Source: an uncultured Halioglobus sp. (lineage in GTDB: Bacteria > Pseudomonadota > Gammaproteobacteria > Pseudomonadales > Halieaceae). From it: a stretch of DNA of 10,247 nt. The DNA lies in NCBI GenBank assembly GCA_905480565.1, contig CAJQQW010000238.1:1-10247 (forward strand), read 5' to 3'. Below the pieces are notes generated by a model that saw nothing but the letters and a program-made list of their open reading frames with translations, was not told the DNA's origin and searched no databases. Every line of letters starts with the position of its first letter. Positions within the stretch are counted from its first letter, which is position 1. Shown in pieces: positions 1-7,717 of the stretch. The position numbers and the translations under genes are program-made.

Positions 1-922
1 GAGTATCAATTGTCGCACCAGGCAGCCGAATACTGGAGGTGGGTTTGAGAGCAAGGCTTACGGTGATGTCCTGCCCGCTGCTGATACCCCCCAATATTCC
101 ACCCGCGTTGTTGCTTGAAAAGCCTTCCGGGGTCATTAAGTCTCGATGGACGCTTCCCTCTTGCTCGACCGCCGAGAAACCGGCCCCAATCTCTACGCCC
201 TTGACCGCGTTAATGCCCATCATCGCCGCCGCAATATCTGCGTCTAATCGGTCAAAAACGGGCTCTCCGAGCCCGGGAAGCATTCCGCTCGCCACTACGT
301 TGATACGTGCCCCCGCTGACTCACCTCGCTTCATAAGGTCCGCCATAAACACTTCCATTTCGGGAATCTTGTCCGGGTCAGGGCAGAAGAAAGGGTTTTC
401 CTCCACGCATTCCCACTGCACTTTATCTATCGCAATGGGGCCCAACTGAGCGAGATATCCGTTGATCTGGATGCCGTAACGGGCGGCGAGATACTTCTTC
501 GCAATGGCCCCCGCCGCCACCCGCATGGCTGTCTCTCGAGCGGAAGAACGCCCCCCTCCCCGGTAGTCCCGAAAACCGTATTTCTGGGTGTAGGTATAGT
601 CTGCGTGAGCGGGACGAAACGTATCCTTAATATTGCTATAGTCCTTGGATTTCTGATCTGTATTCTCAATCAGCAGCCCGATCGGGGTACCTGTCGTAAC
701 GCCCTCGAATACCCCCGACAGAATACGCACTTCATCTGCCTCCTTGCGCTGTGTGGTGAAGCGTGAGGTGCCAGGTTTGCGGCGATTCAGGTCAGTCTGC
801 ATATCGGCAGTATCCAACGGCAGACCGGGCGGGCAACCGTCCACGATGCAGCCCAAGGCGGGTCCGTGACTCTCCCCGAAACTGGTTACCGTAAACAGTT
901 GACCAATCGTGTTTCCCGCCAT
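1..922 (-). CDS. aroC: Chorismate synthase, C-terminus cut by window edge
   Basis: Converts 5-enolpyruvylshikimate-3-phosphate to chorismate, the last step of the shikimate pathway in the cytosol, using reduced FMN. The frame is open from the ATG at 922-920 to the left edge, giving 307 residues of a family that usually has about 360. The N-terminus reads [20 protein letters not shown]. Family signature 1 ([14 protein letters not shown], residues 16-29) and signature 2 ([18 protein letters not shown], 123-140) are both present, as are the two histidines expected to be catalytic (His19, and His106 in RPAHADY). The third signature near the C-terminus lies outside the window. It follows prmB on the same strand after a 44-base gap, an arrangement common in gammaproteobacteria. 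A perfect TATAAT sits in that gap. No strong Shine-Dalgarno sequence is visible before the ATG. Confidence 0.97.
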   Translation of the reverse strand, partial: MAGNTIGQLFTVTSFGESHGPALGCIVDGCPPGLPLDTADMQTDLNRRKPGTSRFTTQRKEADEVRILSGVFEGVTTGTPIGLLIENTDQKSKDYSNIKDTFRPAHADYTYTQKYGFRDYRGGGRSSARETAMRVAAGAIAKKYLAARYGIQINGYLAQLGPIAIDKVQWECVEENPFFCPDPDKIPEMEVFMADLMKRGESAGARINVVASGMLPGLGEPVFDRLDADIAAAMMGINAVKGVEIGAGFSAVEQEGSVHRDLMTPEGFSSNNAGGILGGISSGQDITVSLALKPTSSIRLPGATIDT

Positions 923-957
923 GATTTGTACCGAAATCCAGTTAAATATTTGAACGT

Positions 958-963
958 ATTATA
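958..963 (-). promoter_or_regulatory. Possible -10 box upstream of aroC
   Basis: A perfect TATAAT hexamer, read on the minus strand, lies just after the prmB stop codon and about 36 bases before the aroC ATG. No good -35 hexamer is found at 16-18 bases upstream (GCGATT at 17), so this is at best a weak or activator-dependent promoter. aroC may simply be read through from prmB. Confidence 0.3.
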
Positions 964-966
964 GGC

Positions 967-1890
967 CTAATCCTGCCAGCAATCGCCGTACTTTTGCAGC
1001 TCCTGAGCCGACATCACAAATACACCCTCTCCTCCGTCCTCACACTCTATCCAGGTGAAAGGGATGGTGGGATAGCGCCTGTCCAGGGTTCGCCAGCTGT
1101 GTCCGACCTCACAAATAATAAGACCTGTCTCTGCAAGGAACTCCTCTGCACTCGCGAGTATGCGCCGAGTCAGGTTTAATCCATCCGGGCCTGAGGCGAG
1201 CGCCAGCGCCGGCTCCGCATGGTATTCTCTCGGCATAGACTCAAGCGCCAACGCATCGACGTAAGGCGGATTGGTAAGAATAATATCGTATCGAGTGTCA
1301 TCAAGATCTGCGAAACCGTCAGATTGAATAATGCGGACCCGCTCTTGAGGCAACTCGAGGCGCGCCCGATTGTCATGGCTCAGCGCGAGAGCATCCCGGT
1401 CTATATCCACGAGATCCACCCGGCAATTCGGATAATAATGTGCCACAGCCAGACCGATGCAGCCGCCACCGCAGCACATATCAAGAATCCGCCGCGGCGC
1501 GGGGCCAAAATACCAGGGTTGAAACCCATTTAATATCAGCTCTGCCAAAGGCGAACGCGGAACGATAGCCCGCTTATCGCACAAAAATTCCAAACCAGCG
1601 AACCATGCGCGACCCAGCAGGTAAGGCAGTGGAACTTGCTCATGTATGCGCCGGTGCAGAAGAGCAAGCAATTCTGCCTGTTGCAGCGATCGCAACTCAC
1701 GGTAAAGCACCTCCTGGCCCGAATCTGCCGGCAGCTGCGCCACCGCCAGCACCAATTGCACGGCCTCGTCCCAGGCGTTGTCGGTACCATGACCGAAAAA
1801 GGCATCACTGCTTTCGAGTTCCCTGCAGCAATGATCAATCGCCTCGCCAAGTTTGATCGGGCCTGTAGTACTGTTATCGCCAAAAGACAT
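967..1890 (-). CDS. prmB: Ribosomal protein L3 N5-glutamine methyltransferase
   Basis: PrmB methylates a glutamine of ribosomal protein L3, using S-adenosylmethionine. The 307-residue length matches the family (about 300-310). A helical N-terminal substrate-recognition region is followed by a Rossmann methyltransferase fold. The SAM-binding motif I reads [11 protein letters not shown] (residues 136-146), the acidic end of the next strand is VDIDRDAL (161-168), and the amino-methyltransferase catalytic motif NPPY is at 207-210. The segment [10 protein letters not shown] (110-119) and the [15 protein letters not shown] segment after NPPY separate PrmB from the release-factor methylase PrmC, which usually neighbours prfA instead. 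The location next to aroC supports PrmB. The start is the ATG at 1890-1888; no strong Shine-Dalgarno sequence is visible, but the length fits. Confidence 0.93.
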   Translation of the reverse strand: MSFGDNSTTGPIKLGEAIDHCCRELESSDAFFGHGTDNAWDEAVQLVLAVAQLPADSGQEVLYRELRSLQQAELLALLHRRIHEQVPLPYLLGRAWFAGLEFLCDKRAIVPRSPLAELILNGFQPWYFGPAPRRILDMCCGGGCIGLAVAHYYPNCRVDLVDIDRDALALSHDNRARLELPQERVRIIQSDGFADLDDTRYDIILTNPPYVDALALESMPREYHAEPALALASGPDGLNLTRRILASAEEFLAETGLIICEVGHSWRTLDRRYPTIPFTWIECEDGGEGVFVMSAQELQKYGDCWQD

Positions 1891-2031
1891 GGCTGCAGTT
1901 TAGCGGAAACTGGTCTCGCAGCGTATTGCGAATGCGCGGTCAAAGTTCTGAACCGTTTTGACACAAGCTGTTTGCCATGCCCACCGGGGGTTGGTACCAT
2001 CACCGGCCTTTCTTTACGCGGAGCCGCTCAA
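1891..2031. other. Divergent spacer between prmB and folE
   Basis: This 141-base stretch separates the divergently transcribed prmB and folE and should hold both promoters. A perfect TTGACA occurs at 1958-1963 on the plus strand, but the expected -10 position (about 1981-1986, CCACCG) is GC-rich and unlike TATAAT. No convincing promoter pair, operator palindrome or riboswitch-like fold could be recognised on either strand. Confidence 0.5.
2020..2023 (+). promoter_or_regulatory. Shine-Dalgarno that supports the folE TTG start
   Basis: GGAG stands 8 bases before the TTG at 2032, at a good spacing for ribosome binding. No in-frame ATG or GTG exists at the place where homologues begin. Confidence 0.55.
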
Positions 2032-2574
2032 TTGGAACAGCACTGGGCAAAAATCATTGAATCCATGGGCGAAGACCTGCAGCGTCCGGGCTTACTGGAT
2101 ACGCCCGAGCGGGCCGCCAAGGCCTATGCATTCCTGACGAGAGGTTACAATCAATCGGTCGACGAGGTGGTCAATAACGCTCTCTTTCCCTCCGATTCCA
2201 GCGAAATGATCGTGGTGGAAGACATTGAAATGTACTCGTTGTGTGAGCACCACATGCTGCCATTCATCGGAAAATGCCACGTTGCCTATATACCGACAGG
2301 ACAGGTTCTTGGCTTGTCCAAGATTGCCCGTATAGTGGACGTATTTGCACGACGCCTGCAGATTCAGGAATCTCTAACGTCTCAGATCGCTGAAACAATC
2401 ATGTCTGTCACTAATGCCGAAGGCGTAGGTGTGATTATCGAGGCACAGCATATGTGTATGATGATGCGCGGGGTCGAGAAACAGAACTCACGAATGAAAA
2501 CGTCATCCATGCTTGGATCGTTCCGCAGTGAACAAAAAACGAGAGAAGAGTTTTTGTCCTTACTGCAGCGCTAG
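2032..2574 (+). CDS. folE: GTP cyclohydrolase I (TTG start)
   Basis: Catalyses GTP to 7,8-dihydroneopterin triphosphate, the first step of folate (and pterin) synthesis, as a cytosolic zinc-dependent homodecamer. From the TTG at 2032 the protein is 180 residues, matching short pseudomonad-type FolE. Zinc ligands are Cys71 and His74 in CEHH and Cys142 in HMCMMMRG. Other family blocks are [19 protein letters not shown] (13-31), [19 protein letters not shown] (85-103) and [10 protein letters not shown] (107-116). The frame stays open upstream to 1636, but that part lies antisense to prmB and has no FolE similarity, so a long ATG-start form is rejected. TTG 2032 is chosen because homologues begin at about LEQH and a GGAG lies 8 bases upstream; TTG 1972 is the alternative. 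It is the only plus-strand gene here. Confidence 0.93.
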   Translation: MEQHWAKIIESMGEDLQRPGLLDTPERAAKAYAFLTRGYNQSVDEVVNNALFPSDSSEMIVVEDIEMYSLCEHHMLPFIGKCHVAYIPTGQVLGLSKIARIVDVFARRLQIQESLTSQIAETIMSVTNAEGVGVIIEAQHMCMMMRGVEKQNSRMKTSSMLGSFRSEQKTREEFLSLLQR

Positions 2575-3158
2575 CTTTTTTTGGAAGCTTCCTTCTCCAC
2601 ACGTAACAATTCCATGTGCAGGTACTGCCTATCTTCGGTTCGGGCAGCGCTGTAAAGTAAAAGCCGATATTCTGCATCTCCGCTGAGGCGATAAATACTA
2701 TAACGCTGCATATCCTCCCGCCCGTACAAAACTCTCTCCCGGAACACACGATTCGCCCACTGAGCACTGTGGCCGCATGCCCGTCCCACGCAATTAAATA
2801 ATTTTTCAGCCGCCGGATCAGCGGCCAAATCATCTTGCATGTCGATCATAACTTCTGATGCTGTAAAGCCATCCTGAATTTGCCACGTATAACCGATCAG
2901 CAAGCCACTAAGTCGCTCGCTATTTTTGAAACGCCACTCGCCTCTGACCTTCTTTAGCGCGCCCAGTGGCACCTCATGGCCGATTACATCGCGATGAAAT
3001 GAAGAAACTTCCACTGCATGGGGAAAAGAAAGTAGCCGCGAAAGATAATCATTCGCTGGACCTTCATCCGTCGCGGCAAAAAGCGGCGGCATACCGCTCA
3101 GAATAATTAATAGACAAAGGACGACACGAGGTGAGCGCAATACGTTAGGTAATTTCAT
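2571..3158 (-). CDS. Exported DUF4892-type protein of unknown function
   Basis: A 195-residue protein with a typical Sec signal peptide: basic start [11 protein letters not shown], hydrophobic core at about residues 12-22, and likely cleavage after LFA near residue 28. The mature part resembles the DUF4892 family: [10 protein letters not shown] (45-54), the [15 protein letters not shown] segment (63-77), and the hallmark C-x-G-R-x-C-G-x-S-x-x-W-A-N block (123-136). The two cysteines at 123 and 128 could form a disulfide in the periplasm. Family members in pseudomonads can carry an added OmpA-like domain; this one stops after the DUF4892 part. The function is not known. It is the last gene of a three-gene unit, 20 bases after the hydrolase, and its stop codon overlaps that of folE. 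Family assignment is from remembered motifs. Confidence 0.8.
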   Translation of the reverse strand: MKLPNVLRSPRVVLCLLIILSGMPPLFAATDEGPANDYLSRLLSFPHAVEVSSFHRDVIGHEVPLGALKKVRGEWRFKNSERLSGLLIGYTWQIQDGFTASEVMIDMQDDLAADPAAEKLFNCVGRACGHSAQWANRVFRERVLYGREDMQRYSIYRLSGDAEYRLLLYSAARTEDRQYLHMELLRVEKEASKKS

Positions 3159-3178
3159 ATTTTTACGCTCGGTTCACA

Positions 3179-4042
3179 TCATGACAAGAAGGCAAGGATA
3201 CGCTGTGCGACATCAGCGGTAGCGGACTCCATATGAAAATGGTGCCCGCCTACAACCTCTTCTACCAGTGCTGACGGAATGTATTCCTTCGCCTGCTGCA
3301 CCATATCGGGCATTCTACCAACATTGGTCTGAGCGGCCAGTAGAAGTGTCGGCATGTCCAAGCCTAACAATACTGCCCGAATCTGGCCATCAGTCAACTT
3401 TACTGCCGACGCACCATGCAGCCGTGGATCTGTGGTCCAGGTCAGGCCACTTTGACAGCCTCTGATACTGCGTCTGACCAACAATTCCGCCGCTGCCCTG
3501 GACAAGCCCGTGCGACACCGAGAATCGATCGCGGATTCCATAGAAGGAAATACTCTATTACTGCGACCTAAAAACGCAGGCTTTTCGAGAAGGGCTTTAC
3601 GAAGCTGTTGCGGAAACTGCTCAGCCATTACCGGCCCCGGCGAGAGTGCATCAAGCATAACCAGCTTTTGCACCCGCTCGGGAAAACTACTAGCCAACAT
3701 TGTACTGATTATCGCGCCCCTTGAATGGCCTATCAAATTAAAACTGTCCCAGCCGAGGGCATCGACCACACCGAGTACTTCGGGCAGGTCGTCCCATATC
3801 TGGTAGCTGGCATCCGCTGAGCGCCAGTCGCTCTGGCCATGACCTGTCAGATCGAGAGCGAGCACATGGTGTCCTTGCAGCAAAGGCGCTAAACAAGCGA
3901 AGCTGGCAGCATTATCGAGCCAGCCATGCAGCGCGAGCAACGGAGCCTCTCCCGGGTCTCCCCAACTAAGTCCGGAGATCCCCAGGCCATGCACCTCAAA
4001 ACGTCTGGCCCTCGCGGGCCGCGCAGATTCAGCCTGAATCAT
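3179..4042 (-). CDS. Alpha/beta hydrolase (SERHL/MEST-like)
   Basis: A 287-residue cytosolic alpha/beta-hydrolase fold enzyme with no signal peptide. The oxyanion-hole strand reads LLALHGWLDNA (35-45), followed by LDLTGHGQSDW (63-73). The nucleophile elbow is GHSRG with Ser107, and the C-terminal histidine lies in GGHHFHME (265-272). The usual acid after strand 7 is not evident (LLLAAQTNVGRM has no Asp), but Asp131 in VMLDALSPG sits at the end of strand 6, where several serine-hydrolase-like families keep their acid. The substrate cannot be predicted. Its ATG shares a base with the sixA stop codon (TAATG), so translation is probably coupled. Similar hydrolases near folE, prmB and aroC are, as I recall, found in pseudomonads. 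Confidence 0.88.
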   Translation of the reverse strand: MIQAESARPARARRFEVHGLGISGLSWGDPGEAPLLALHGWLDNAASFACLAPLLQGHHVLALDLTGHGQSDWRSADASYQIWDDLPEVLGVVDALGWDSFNLIGHSRGAIISTMLASSFPERVQKLVMLDALSPGPVMAEQFPQQLRKALLEKPAFLGRSNRVFPSMESAIDSRCRTGLSRAAAELLVRRSIRGCQSGLTWTTDPRLHGASAVKLTDGQIRAVLLGLDMPTLLLAAQTNVGRMPDMVQQAKEYIPSALVEEVVGGHHFHMESATADVAQRILAFLS

Positions 4043-4548
4043 TAAATGCCGGCCTCATACTCGGGAGGCATAGCCCAAAAAACGATTTGACCACATGCCG
4101 CTGCAACAATATCCATAGTTATTGTAACGAGGCCCCCTGGGTGCAAGGGAGGAACCAAACCGCCTTTCTCGCCGACATACCAGTTCACCAGGTTAGATAC
4201 TAAAGGCTGGTGAGACACCAACACAACGTGACAACTATGTTTGCACTCGTGGAAGTCGCGCAACAGGGTCTGGTCAATGATCTCAATGCTGCTCTCAGGC
4301 TCCAACCAGCAGGCTTCATTGCCAGCCGCATGAGTGAAGGCAGATTCGATCATTTCAGCAGTCTGCACAGTGCGCTCGAAGGGGCTGTGAAAAATATGTG
4401 TCGGCTGAGACAGATGTCTATTAGCGCAGGCACGATAGAACTGCTGACACCCGAACCCTATATTTTCACGACCGCCAGGTGTCAGCGCACGCTGACGGTC
4501 TACCGAGCCACTTTCCGCCTCGCCATGTCGCCAGATCGTAAGAATCAT
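4042..4548 (-). CDS. sixA: SixA-type phosphohistidine phosphatase
   Basis: Member of the histidine phosphatase (RHG) superfamily. SixA removes phosphate from phosphohistidine; in E. coli it acts on HPr-family proteins of the nitrogen phosphotransferase system and was first described on the HPt domain of ArcB. From the chosen ATG at 4548-4546 the protein has 168 residues, close to the usual SixA size. The core is RHGE with the phospho-accepting His8 (Arg7 adjacent), then LTPGGREN (22-29), the second arginine in HSPFERT (Arg59) and the second histidine in LVSHQPLVSNLV (His113). An ATG ten codons earlier (4578) is possible, but the internal ATG has a strong GGAAGGAAG ribosome site and gives the normal start just before the RHG strand. 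It heads a unit with the hydrolase and the DUF4892 protein. The actual substrate is inferred only from the family. Confidence 0.85.
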   Translation of the reverse strand: MILTIWRHGEAESGSVDRQRALTPGGRENIGFGCQQFYRACANRHLSQPTHIFHSPFERTVQTAEMIESAFTHAAGNEACWLEPESSIEIIDQTLLRDFHECKHSCHVVLVSHQPLVSNLVNWYVGEKGGLVPPLHPGGLVTITMDIVAAACGQIVFWAMPPEYEAGI

Positions 4549-4551
4549 TGT

Positions 4552-4560
4552 CTTCCTTCC
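4552..4560 (-). promoter_or_regulatory. Shine-Dalgarno that decides the sixA start
   Basis: On the minus strand GGAAGGAAG ends three bases before the ATG at 4548; the upstream AGG/GGA part of it gives a normal spacing. This purine run lies inside the extended frame from 4578 and favours the shorter protein. Confidence 0.6.
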
Positions 4561-4616
4561 ACCGCCCTGCTTAGCCACCCCGCATCATAACATCCAATGG
4601 AACCGACGAACTTGCG

Positions 4617-4643
4617 AAAATACGAGCCTCATCCCTTAGTCAA
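4617..4643 (-). promoter_or_regulatory. Possible sigma-70 promoter for sixA
   Basis: On the minus strand TTGACT (4643-4638, 5 of 6 to TTGACA) is followed after 15 bases by TATTTT (4622-4617, 4 of 6). The spacing is short of the preferred 17, so the call is tentative. It lies in the htpG-sixA spacer, where a promoter for the three-gene unit would be expected. Confidence 0.33.
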
Positions 4644-4715
4644 ACGCCTGCTACGCAGGGTGAGAGAAAAGCGGATACTATGAGCGGCTAATGAAGCGGG
4701 GAGAAAAACACTGCG

Positions 4716-6641
4716 CTAGTCCTGCCCCATCTCTATCAAAAGCTTATTCAGACGCGAGACAAAAGCAGTTGGATCCTCCAATTGCCCGCCCTCGACGAGA
4801 GTTGCCTGGTCCAGCACAATATGCGCCAAGTCATCAAAGCGTGCCTCGTCCGCCTCCTGATCAAGAAGTTTCGCCAGTGTGTGCGTAGGATTGATCTCAA
4901 GTATAGGCTTCGACTCGGGCACGTCCTGCCCCGCCGCTTCCATAATACGCCGCATTTGCGCCCCCATATCAAACTCACCCACCACTAGGCACGCTACAGA
5001 ATCTGTCAACCGCGCGGTTGCGCGCACTTCGCTAACATCCTCTTTCAAAACCTCACCAAGACGCTCAACAAGTGATTCGGAGTCCTTATTGATTTTCTCC
5101 TGCTGGGCCTTCTCCTCTTCCGAATCTATGTCCAACTCCAGTGCGCCACGCCCCACATCCTGAAACGCCTTACTGTCGAATTCCTGCAGTTGATTCATCA
5201 GCCAGTCGTCGACACGATCACTTAGCAGCAGCACTTCGATACCTTTTTTCCTGAAGACTTCCAGGTGCGGACTCTTCTTCGCGGTAATGAAATTTTCCGC
5301 GACCACGTAATAGATTTTCTCCTGCGAATCCTGCATACGAGAAACATAATCCTCCAGAGACTGATCCTGCTCCTCATTATCTGTATGAGTAGTGCTAAAG
5401 CGAAGCAGCTTCGCTATTTTCTCCTTGTTGGCCATATCCTCCGCAGGACCTTCCTTCAAAACAGGACCAAACTGCTGCCAAAAGGCAGCGTATTTCTCGC
5501 CGTCATTAGATTTGGCCATCTTGGACAACATATCCAACACCCGCTTCGTCAGCGCCGAGCGCATTGACTCAACGGCAGGATCTTTCTGTAAGATTTCCCG
5601 AGAAACATTCAGAGACAGGTCGTTCGAATCGACAACACCTTTCACAAATCTCAGGTACAACGGCAAAAACTGCTCTGCCTCATCCATAATGAAGGTGCGC
5701 TGTACATACAGTTTCAAGCCACGAGACATCTCCCGGTTCCATAGGTCGAACGGCGCCTTGGCAGGAATATAGAGCAGACTGGTATATTCCAGCTTGCCCT
5801 CAACTTTGTTGTGGCTCCACAACAAAGGATCCTCAAAATCGTGTGATACATGCTTGTAAAACTCTTGATACTCTTCGTCGCTGACCTCGCTGCGCGAGCG
5901 GGTCCAAAGCGCAGTCGCTGAGTTAACGGACTCAAACTCCGGCTCGGACTGAACAGTTTCTGACTCTTCCTCGTCTTCTGCTGGTGGTGTTGGTGGTGCC
6001 TGCATTAAAACCGGGACTGAAATATGGTCTGAATACTTTTTGATTATACTGCGCACGCGCCAATCATCAGAAAACTCAGCGCAATCGGACTTCAGGAACA
6101 GGGTAATGCTTGTTCCCCTCGCGTCCCTGTCCCTTGTCTCTACAGAGAAGTCAGCTTCACCCTGCGAGTCCCACAGTACGCCCTCGGACACATCAGCACC
6201 CGCTTTACGAGTGTGGACCTCGACCCGGTCAGCGACAATGAAAGCTGAATAAAAGCCAACACCAAACTGACCAATTAGCTGGGAATCTTTTTGCTCATCA
6301 CCCGTGAGACTTTCGAGAAAGGCAGCAGTACCGGATTTCGCTATGGTACCGAGATGCTCAATAACTTCTTCTCGACTCATCCCGATACCATTGTCACTGA
6401 TCGTCAATGTATTTGCGTCTTTATCGAGCTCTACCCGCACTTCGTAATTACTGTCTCCCTGCAGCAAAGACTCATCCGATAACGACTCGAAACGTAACTT
6501 GTCGATCGCATCGCTGGCATTCGATATCAATTCACGCAGGAAGATTTCCCTGTTGCTGTACAGGGAGTGAATCATCAGGTGGAGCAGTTGTTTCGCCTCG
6601 GTTTGAAAGCCAAGAGTCTCTTTCTTTACATCAGCCGTCAT
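4716..6641 (-). CDS. htpG: Molecular chaperone HtpG (bacterial Hsp90)
   Basis: Cytosolic ATP-dependent homodimeric chaperone acting on partly folded clients together with the DnaK system. The N-terminal GHKL ATPase domain shows [20 protein letters not shown] (29-48) with the catalytic Glu37 and Mg-binding Asn41, DNGIGM (83-88), GTIAKSGT (98-105) and the lid glycine motif GQFGVGF (124-130). The middle domain carries [15 protein letters not shown] with the conserved arginine that contacts ATP. The C-terminal dimerisation domain ends at EMGQD, without the eukaryotic MEEVD. At 641 residues it is slightly longer than E. coli HtpG (624), partly because of an acidic, proline-rich linker at about 215-240. 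Start ATG 6641-6639 is preceded by GAGG at 5 bases spacing. A sigma-32-type promoter lies about 50 bases upstream. Confidence 0.98.
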   Translation of the reverse strand: MTADVKKETLGFQTEAKQLLHLMIHSLYSNREIFLRELISNASDAIDKLRFESLSDESLLQGDSNYEVRVELDKDANTLTISDNGIGMSREEVIEHLGTIAKSGTAAFLESLTGDEQKDSQLIGQFGVGFYSAFIVADRVEVHTRKAGADVSEGVLWDSQGEADFSVETRDRDARGTSITLFLKSDCAEFSDDWRVRSIIKKYSDHISVPVLMQAPPTPPAEDEEESETVQSEPEFESVNSATALWTRSRSEVSDEEYQEFYKHVSHDFEDPLLWSHNKVEGKLEYTSLLYIPAKAPFDLWNREMSRGLKLYVQRTFIMDEAEQFLPLYLRFVKGVVDSNDLSLNVSREILQKDPAVESMRSALTKRVLDMLSKMAKSNDGEKYAAFWQQFGPVLKEGPAEDMANKEKIAKLLRFSTTHTDNEEQDQSLEDYVSRMQDSQEKIYYVVAENFITAKKSPHLEVFRKKGIEVLLLSDRVDDWLMNQLQEFDSKAFQDVGRGALELDIDSEEEKAQQEKINKDSESLVERLGEVLKEDVSEVRATARLTDSVACLVVGEFDMGAQMRRIMEAAGQDVPESKPILEINPTHTLAKLLDQEADEARFDDLAHIVLDQATLVEGGQLEDPTAFVSRLNKLLIEMGQD

Positions 6642-6692
6642 GAAAACCTCGTCATAGGTTATTGATTTTTGGAAACTATATTCGGAATAAAT

Positions 6693-6721
6693 ACATTGGG
6701 GCCGCCATACGGTTTTTCAAG
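6693..6721 (-). promoter_or_regulatory. Heat-shock sigma-32 (RpoH) promoter of htpG
   Basis: On the minus strand CTTGAAA (6721-6715) is an exact match to the sigma-32 -35 consensus. After a 13-base spacer comes CCCCAATGT (6701-6693), close to the -10 consensus CCCCATnT. The promoter points at htpG, leaving a leader of about 45 bases, and htpG is a classic RpoH regulon member. I saw no comparable match elsewhere in the window. Confidence 0.88.
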
Positions 6722-6793
6722 GCTCGCCGCGCCATTTGTGGAAAAAATTGCTCAATTGCCCTCAGGCGAAGCCCCACACGCTTCCTGTGAGTG

Positions 6794-6820
6794 AAAAAAA
6801 AGGCCCGCGACGAGCGGGCC
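6794..6820 (-). terminator. Intrinsic terminator of the suc operon
   Basis: On the minus strand a perfect 7-base-pair GC stem (GGCCCGC/GCGGGCC, 6802-6808 and 6814-6820) with a 5-base loop is followed directly by eight T residues (complement of 6794-6801). It begins 24 bases after the sucD stop codon and ends before the htpG promoter, so it closes the lpd-sucCD transcript and insulates htpG. Confidence 0.93.
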
Positions 6821-6844
6821 CCTCTACTGGCGCAAATTAACAGC

Positions 6845-7717
6845 CTACCAGCCTGTGATTTCCTTCAGGCCAGTGCCAATATCGGCGAGACTGCGCACGG
6901 TTTTAACTCCGGCATCCTCAAGGGCCGCGAACTTCTCGGCAGCGGTGCCCTTACCGCCGGAAATGATCGCACCTGCGTGACCCATACGCTTTCCCTTCGG
7001 CGCCGTTACACCTGCAATATAGGACACAACCGGCTTGGTAACATTGGCCTTGATAAAGGCCGCAGCTTCCTCCTCAGCGGTACCTCCGATTTCTCCAATC
7101 ATAACGATAGCCTCAGTCCTCGAGTCGTCCTGGAACATTTGCAGGATGTCGATAAAATTGGACCCAGGGATGGGGTCGCCGCCGATGCCCACGCAGGTTG
7201 ATTGCCCAAATCCAGCGTCGGTAGTTTGCTTGACCGCTTCATAAGTCAAAGTACCCGAGCGTGACACGATACCGACCTTTCCCGCGAGATGAATGTCGGC
7301 AGGCATGATGCCGATCTTGCACTCGTCAGGCGTGATCACTCCAGGACAGTTTGGGCCGATAAGACGAACACCCAAATCGTCACAGCGCATCTTCGCTTCC
7401 AGCATATCCAGCGTAGGGATCCCTTCCGTGATGCACACAATCAGTTTAACGCCGCCATTAGCAGCTTCCAGTATAGAATCTTTACAAAAAGCGGCTGGCA
7501 CATAAATAACCGATGCATCAGCACCAGTTGCCTCCACTGCCTCGGAAACCGTGTTGAACACCGGGAGCCCCAAATGCTCCTGGCCCCCCTTGCCCGGAGT
7601 CACACCGCCCACCATTTTGGTACCGTAAGCAATAGCCTGCTCGGAATGAAAGGTGCCTTGGGATCCAGTAAAACCCTGGCAGATAACCTTGGTGTTCCTA
7701 TCAATCAGAATACTCAT
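6845..7717 (-). CDS. sucD: Succinyl-CoA ligase (ADP-forming), alpha subunit
   Basis: Alpha subunit of succinyl-CoA synthetase, which converts succinyl-CoA, phosphate and NDP to succinate, CoA and NTP in the TCA cycle. Length 290 residues, as in E. coli (289). The N-terminal CoA-binding Rossmann domain starts [20 protein letters not shown], with [15 protein letters not shown] (40-54) and IGPNCPGVI (120-128). The ligase domain carries the phosphorylated histidine His247 in [14 protein letters not shown]. The ATG (7717-7715) shares one base with the sucC stop codon (TAATG), and a strong GGGAGGAG ribosome site lies inside the end of sucC, so translation is coupled to give equal amounts of the two subunits. 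It ends the operon, followed by an intrinsic terminator. Confidence 0.98.
   Translation of the reverse strand: MSILIDRNTKVICQGFTGSQGTFHSEQAIAYGTKMVGGVTPGKGGQEHLGLPVFNTVSEAVEATGADASVIYVPAAFCKDSILEAANGGVKLIVCITEGIPTLDMLEAKMRCDDLGVRLIGPNCPGVITPDECKIGIMPADIHLAGKVGIVSRSGTLTYEAVKQTTDAGFGQSTCVGIGGDPIPGSNFIDILQMFQDDSRTEAIVMIGEIGGTAEEEAAAFIKANVTKPVVSYIAGVTAPKGKRMGHAGAIISGGKGTAAEKFAALEDAGVKTVRSLADIGTGLKEITGW

Larger units (their letters stand above)
4549..4715. other. Spacer between htpG and sixA
   Basis: This 167-base non-coding stretch contains the tentative sixA promoter and a small perfect inverted repeat CCTGC-TAC-GCAGG (4647-4659). That repeat is not followed by a T tract on either strand, so no terminator for htpG could be recognised. 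Read-through from htpG into sixA therefore remains possible. Confidence 0.5.

Noticed and set aside
39..449. Plus-strand 136-codon open frame at the left edge
   Set aside because: It is the antisense shadow of aroC, whose minus-strand frame is open with all its signature motifs.
1958..1963. TTGACA as -35 of a folE promoter
   Set aside because: The sequence 16-18 bases downstream is CCACCG-like and GC-rich, with no -10 hexamer; the match may be chance.
1636..2031. Upstream extension of folE to a 312-residue protein
   Set aside because: The extra 132 residues lie antisense to prmB up to 1890, show no FolE similarity, and the family is about 180-220 residues long.
1977..2060. Short ATG frame (MPTGGWYHH...) just before folE, as leader peptide or frameshifted folE start
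   Set aside because: It is in another frame, stops at a TGA soon after the FolE start and has no visible ribosome site; FolE is complete without it.
4647..4659. Inverted repeat CCTGC-TAC-GCAGG as an htpG terminator
   Set aside because: The stem is only five base pairs and neither strand has a T tract after it.
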